From assembly GCA_964035545.1 (NCBI GenBank), contig OZ037768.1, positions 5,695,241-5,759,240 of the forward strand: a DNA stretch of 64,000 nucleotides. Direction: 5' to 3'. Source of the DNA: Bugula neritina (Eukaryota; Bryozoa; Gymnolaemata; Cheilostomatida; Bugulidae). A model generated the notes under the pieces. That model saw only the letters and a list, made by a program, of their open reading frames with translations. It was not told the origin of the DNA and ran no database searches. Of this stretch, positions 56,798 through 64,000 are shown in pieces. The first letter of the stretch is position 1. The number at the start of each line of letters is the position of its first letter. A program made the translations under genes and the position numbers.

Positions 56798-59700
56798 AAT
56801 CAACCAACTATATATGGAAGAAGAAACAGATCTACAGCTGCCTGCAGTATGAAGTAACTATTTGCAAACAGTGACACGAATGTATAATTATAGTTGAAAC
56901 TTGACCAGCTAATTAAGTCTTGCTTCTCACTGAATCAAGTCAATGAATCATTAGTTAGCATTCCAACGAGATGAATTGTACAAGTTTTATGGAAGTTTGG
57001 CTGAGAGTAGGAGTGGTTTGTGGGACTTTTAGATATGTTTAGTATTAGTCTTAACTGCTGACTTAGATAAAAAGTTTAATTCAAAAAAATATTAGCAATC
57101 ACCATGTTTGACGTAATTTTCACAAATGATGCACCAATAAAAACATGTTCCCAGCCATGAATGTATTTTCTCCAATATTGAAAAGCTATTTTTCATGCCC
57201 AGGGTTGCTTGAAATGACCTCATTGTTACAGTAAGTTTAAAACAGAAAATTTAAAACAAATTTACTGGGGAAATAGATTTTTAAGCTCGTGAGTCACACA
57301 GCCGTAGTATTATGAGATCAGCTTATGGTTATCAAATTTTATGTTTACAGTAAAGTATTGCATAACCAAAGTGTAGAAAATGAGTCAATTTTAATAATGA
57401 AAGTTAGATCATTGAAATAGGAGCAATCCCAAAAATGAAATTATATAACAGGTATTTTGCTAACATTTGTTTAATGGCTGAATCAATAATGTATTGATGA
57501 CAGAGTATCAAATAAAATTCTACATTTTTAATTTGTAGTCAAACGATGTGTTCATATATATGCATTCTTATCATTATTAGCAAGCAAAGAGAATTATAAA
57601 TTTCTATTTCCAATATAATTCCCAGAATAACTCTGTCTAGCTTCTATTTAGATTAAAACTTTCAATACATATAAACACCAGTCACCATTGTATGAGCTAA
57701 CATACCAGCATTAATTTTCAAACTGTATTAAGTTCACTTAACTACCAACTGGACACCTGTTAGGGAGAAAGGAGGGAAAGCTGCATCCATTTTATAAAAA
57801 TTGGTAGCAATTGTTGCTAGGCACCAGTGTAATGCAGTTGGGCAAGGTCTGCTACTCAACTATTTAATTGGTTGATAGTGTTTGGGGAGTGGGTCTCTTG
57901 CACATACATGTTATTGAAGGTTAAGGTGAAAGAACTGGGGCTGCCTAGTGCTGCTGCTACCACAGTTTTCTGTGACATTAGTTACTTGGTGCCGGGTGCA
58001 AGCTATGTGCTTAGTATTTTGAATAACTTCATTTACTGCTTGAGCTGCTTTCATGCTAGGGTGGTTATACCTAAACATGCTCTAACTTTTGCACTCCACT
58101 GCAGAGAACTACTAATACTAATTTTAAGCACAGGGCAGTATTTTCCTAATTCAGCCAGTATATTTTTATCTTCATTTAAATGAACTTCAGGCATAAAATA
58201 TCAACATTAAATTCAATAAGTGAATAGCAAATTAATACCTAAGTGATGTTTGAAATATTGTCAAACCTTTGTTCCTTTTAGTATGCCTAACACAAAGCAT
58301 ATAATTGGGAAATTGTATAATAGTTTGAGTACGCATTTCAAGCCTTAGTAGGCAGCTAGTAACTATTCTCTACTTTGTAAATTTACTGCATTGTATAATT
58401 TCACCTCAAAATCTCACGTTCAGCTATAAACTGAAATCTGCACTCCATTATGTTTCAGAAGCTAAACATATGATGGAACTCAACTGGACCCACCTTGATT
58501 AAGTTATTCACTACTCCTATCAGAATATTGCTGCTGTACTAATTCTAGTACATTCACTCCAGTGTATTAGCATAAAGTACTAGTATAAACAAAAAATATA
58601 ACTGAGTTGAACTGCTATTAAAATGGTTATTTAACTCTGAACTAGATTTTTAAACTAGTCTTAGTGACAGGCTAAAGATTATAGTTTTAAAATCAAATGA
58701 TGCCTTTCTTAAGTTATGTACACCCTCATCTATGTCTATTGATCTCTATTAGAGTGCACTGACAAAATATACACAGATTGGGGCAAGCATTACTACCAAG
58801 TATTTCAGGTTTGCTTTAGGTAGGTTTTATTATCATACTAGGCCATCATAAAAAGCACTAGCCAACTAATGGTTAACTTCTAAAGCTAAATTTATTCAAT
58901 TTTTAGTAGTTAGACTTGCTTCACACCTGGCCATAGTTAAAACTTTAGGTTGTTTGAACAAGTTTCTAACAGGCAGAAAAATGAAACACGGGAAAAGCAA
59001 AACATTACTGATATTACTGGCATTACTAGAGCTAGGTACAGTAACTAAGAAATTGAGAACATCCTTTATTTGAGATTCGAAAAGAAGTTCTGTTGTGATG
59101 AGAATTTCAACCTGTGCCCTCAAACTGAATTCTTTTCAGAAAACCAAACTTAAAATTTAAAATGTTTTCTCCATTACTGCGCCTAATTGCATGCCTAACA
59201 GCATTGGATTCAGCACTTTATAGTCAAGCACTCGTCTTCTCCTAACAATAAGTACCAGTGGACTAAGGTTTTACATGTAAAACAACATAAACGTTTAAAT
59301 GATTTTAAAATATGGGTTTCCAAAAGTAGCCAAGTGGGTGATCCTCAATCAGATTTACAATCAGAAGGGGGTTGAAATTAACTTTCTTAACATTAATTGC
59401 ACAAAGAATGCAAAAGTAAAACTAATTAAAAATTTGCACCAGCAATAGTCACCACTGCACAACCCCCAAGGCATATTAGTGCTACAGATATGCATACTGA
59501 AACTAAAACCTGAAGCTGTAAGCATCTTTATAAATATATAGACAATAAGTAAATAAGAATAAACATCAAATTAAATGCATAAACTTATAATTGATGATTT
59601 ATCTCTGATTTAAATAAACTATAAATGTAATAAATATGAATAAAAATAAGTCAATAACTATAAGTGAAAATCAGATCTAATTTTAAAACACTCATATTGA

Positions 59701-59959
59701 TAAAATTTAAATAGTTGTATTTAAAATATTAGCATCAGTATGAGTATCAGTATCACATCTAGTTGAGTACTAGTTCTACGATGTAAACATATATTTAATT
59801 TTATCATTATATTTATAATGATAATGAGCTATTTTATATTTATTTAATAATATTAATAAATTATAATTCATTATAAAAATATTATCACAATCATTAAATT
59901 TAATACTATTAATAATAATAATAATAAAATATCAATTAATTTTAATGCAAACTTACAAT
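56798..59959. other. Gene-poor AT-rich stretch
   Basis: About 3 kb without a convincing exon. An open frame at 57872-58183 (103 codons) matches nothing I recognise. At about 59095-59225, words such as GAGAATTTCAACC, TTTCTCCATTACTGC and AACAGCATTGGATTC echo the interior of the MITE at 27672, suggesting a degenerate relative. Confidence 0.5.
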
Positions 59960-60345
59960 CAAAATGACTAATACTAATAGTAATAGTAAATGTAATAGTA
60001 ATATCAATACTAATACTAATAGTATTAGTAAATGTAATACTAATACTAATAGTAATAGTAACACTATTACTACTCAGTATGACTATGAGTATGACTACGA
60101 GTATAAGTATTACTATTAGTATTACTATTATTATTACACTTAATCTTATGACTTACAGTTACAGTATTACAATTACAGTAAATGAGGAATACTATTAGAC
60201 ATTAGTATTAGTATGACATTTAGTTTTACTATTACTATTAGTATTAGTATTACTATTATAATTACATTTAGTATTTACTAATTACTATTACTATTAGTAT
60301 TAGTATTACTATTAGTATTACTATTAGTATTACTATTAGTATTAC
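59960..60345. repeat. Foldback simple-sequence repeat (ACTAAT / ATTAGT)
   Basis: The first half is built from ACTAATAGTAATAGTAAATG-like words, the second half from their complements (ACTATTAGTATTACTATTAG). The block could pair with itself as an imperfect hairpin of about 150-bp arms. Confidence 0.85.
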
Positions 60346-61280
60346 TTAAGAACCCCAATCAGTATCACAATGGTTATTGAAGATTTAAAAAAATTAGTTT
60401 CTACTCAACTACCAACCAACCTGTAATCTGCTCTAGTCATATAATTATATATAATAATAATATAATGTATTTTATTCCAGAGTAAGACTGAGAGTCATCT
60501 AGTTAGTTAGGTCTAAAAACCCAGTGACTACACAGAATCTTATTCCGTTAGGAAATGTACGGGTATGGCAGTTGGCGAAATCACCTGTTGCAATATTTTT
60601 ATGTCGCCACAACACCAGCTGGGAGAGAAGATAATCTATAAAAGCACTCAACTGGAATAAAATATATTTTACGCTCTCATATTATCGTAGAATATCAATG
60701 ATCATATTATTTTTATTTTAACAAATCTTTATCACATGTGAGGACAACTCTTTAATTATGTTATAACTAACGTTGGTTTGGCTCATACATAATGTATGTA
60801 GTTTTAATATAATATCTTGCAATTTTCTTATAAATTGTAACATATCATGTTACAATATGCCAATGATTGCAGCTGTATTAATATGATTTCCTAGTTATAT
60901 AATATTTAGAACTACAGAACATCCTTTTGATGAGGGCTAAATTCTATGTTATCTACACAACATGAAAATCCATGAATATTTATTTGCCAAGTGGAGAAAT
61001 TTTGGAAGCAATTTTTGTTATTGTAACTTTGACAGTATTGGTAGTTGAAAAAGTTATGGTTTTAAAACTGTGCATTAACAGCACCTTAACATATTTTTTA
61101 CCACAAAACAGTAACCAATTAGCATATATTGCAAATTATGCTTGCATATTTTGTAAAGTTGCATTTTACCTACTAAATTGTAAATTTAAATAGTCAGCTA
61201 GTTCCATCACCATCACCTTTAATAATATTCTTACCATAAAATCTCATCATTTATAAAATAACAAAGCAGATAGTTTGTAA
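60346..61280. other. Spacer downstream of AGPS
   Basis: About 0.9 kb, AT-rich, no supported gene. An open frame at 60972-61193 has no recognised similarity. Confidence 0.5.
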
Positions 61281-61286
61281 AATTAT

Positions 61287-61292
61287 TTTATT
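61287..61292 (-). terminator. Candidate poly(A) signal of AGPS
   Basis: Minus-strand AATAAA about 135 bases after the AGPS stop codon. Confidence 0.55.
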
Positions 61293-61426
61293 ACGAATTT
61301 CTATTGGTACCAACCACCAAAAAAGTAAAATAAGTTAATTCAAACCCATTTGATTATATTATAAAATTAATCAATTTACAAAGTTACCCGAAAAAGAAGT
61401 AAAAACATCAGCAGTTAGAAAACTTA

Positions 61427-63968
<2,542 letters not shown>

Positions 63969-64000
63969 TCACAGTGAAAATCAAGTTATTTAACCTGAGC

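Noticed and set aside
57872-58183. 103-codon plus-strand frame as a gene
   Set aside because: Hydrophobic but unlike any family I know, with no splice or promoter support in an AT-rich gene-poor stretch.

Overview
The window is AT-rich nuclear DNA from an invertebrate animal. Genes have short to medium introns with GT-AG borders, TATA- and AATAAA-type signals, and products typical of animals: an ERAD ubiquitin ligase, a ciliary EF-hand protein, a dynein adaptor, a peroxisomal ether-lipid enzyme and secreted copper monooxygenases. Gene density (about nine genes in 64 kb) would fit a compact genome such as a sponge or another early-branching animal, but the species cannot be fixed from sequence alone. 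All gene models below were built by eye from splice sites, reading phase and remembered family motifs.

Layout. 1-9134 (+): the last 15 coding exons of MARCHF6 (Doa10/TEB4). One intron holds an intronless TSPO-like gene (3870-4475). Another holds a 1.8 kb minisatellite that starts exactly at a splice donor. 9963-17409 (-): a full-length Ty3/Gypsy LTR retrotransposon with identical 305-bp LTRs, a tRNA-Leu primer site, gag and pol broken by in-frame stops, and an extra C2H2 zinc-finger ORF. 18675-36919 (-): three tandem 12-exon MOXD1-like (DOMON + copper type II monooxygenase) genes. Copy A carries a nonsense codon at its CuM site, copy B is intact, and copy C is a mosaic with a DOMON half like A/B and a divergent catalytic half. 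37658-39347 (-): a COA1-like mitochondrial assembly factor. 41224-43818 (+): CLXN/EFCAB1 (calaxin), 211 codons. 45026-52873 (-): a BICDL1-like dynein adaptor in nine phase-0 exons. 53220-56797: a 3.6 kb element with about 0.8 kb inverted terminal arms. 61427-63959 (-): the 3' exons of AGPS, ending in a peroxisomal AKL tripeptide.

The genes do not form a pathway; this is ordinary eukaryotic synteny. The notable biology is structural: a satellite that multiplies a 5' splice site about 65 times, a gene nested in an intron, a very young retrotransposon with an accessory zinc-finger protein, tandem-gene decay and conversion, and several foldback or MITE families, one of which can be placed after a gene duplication because the paralogue lacks it.
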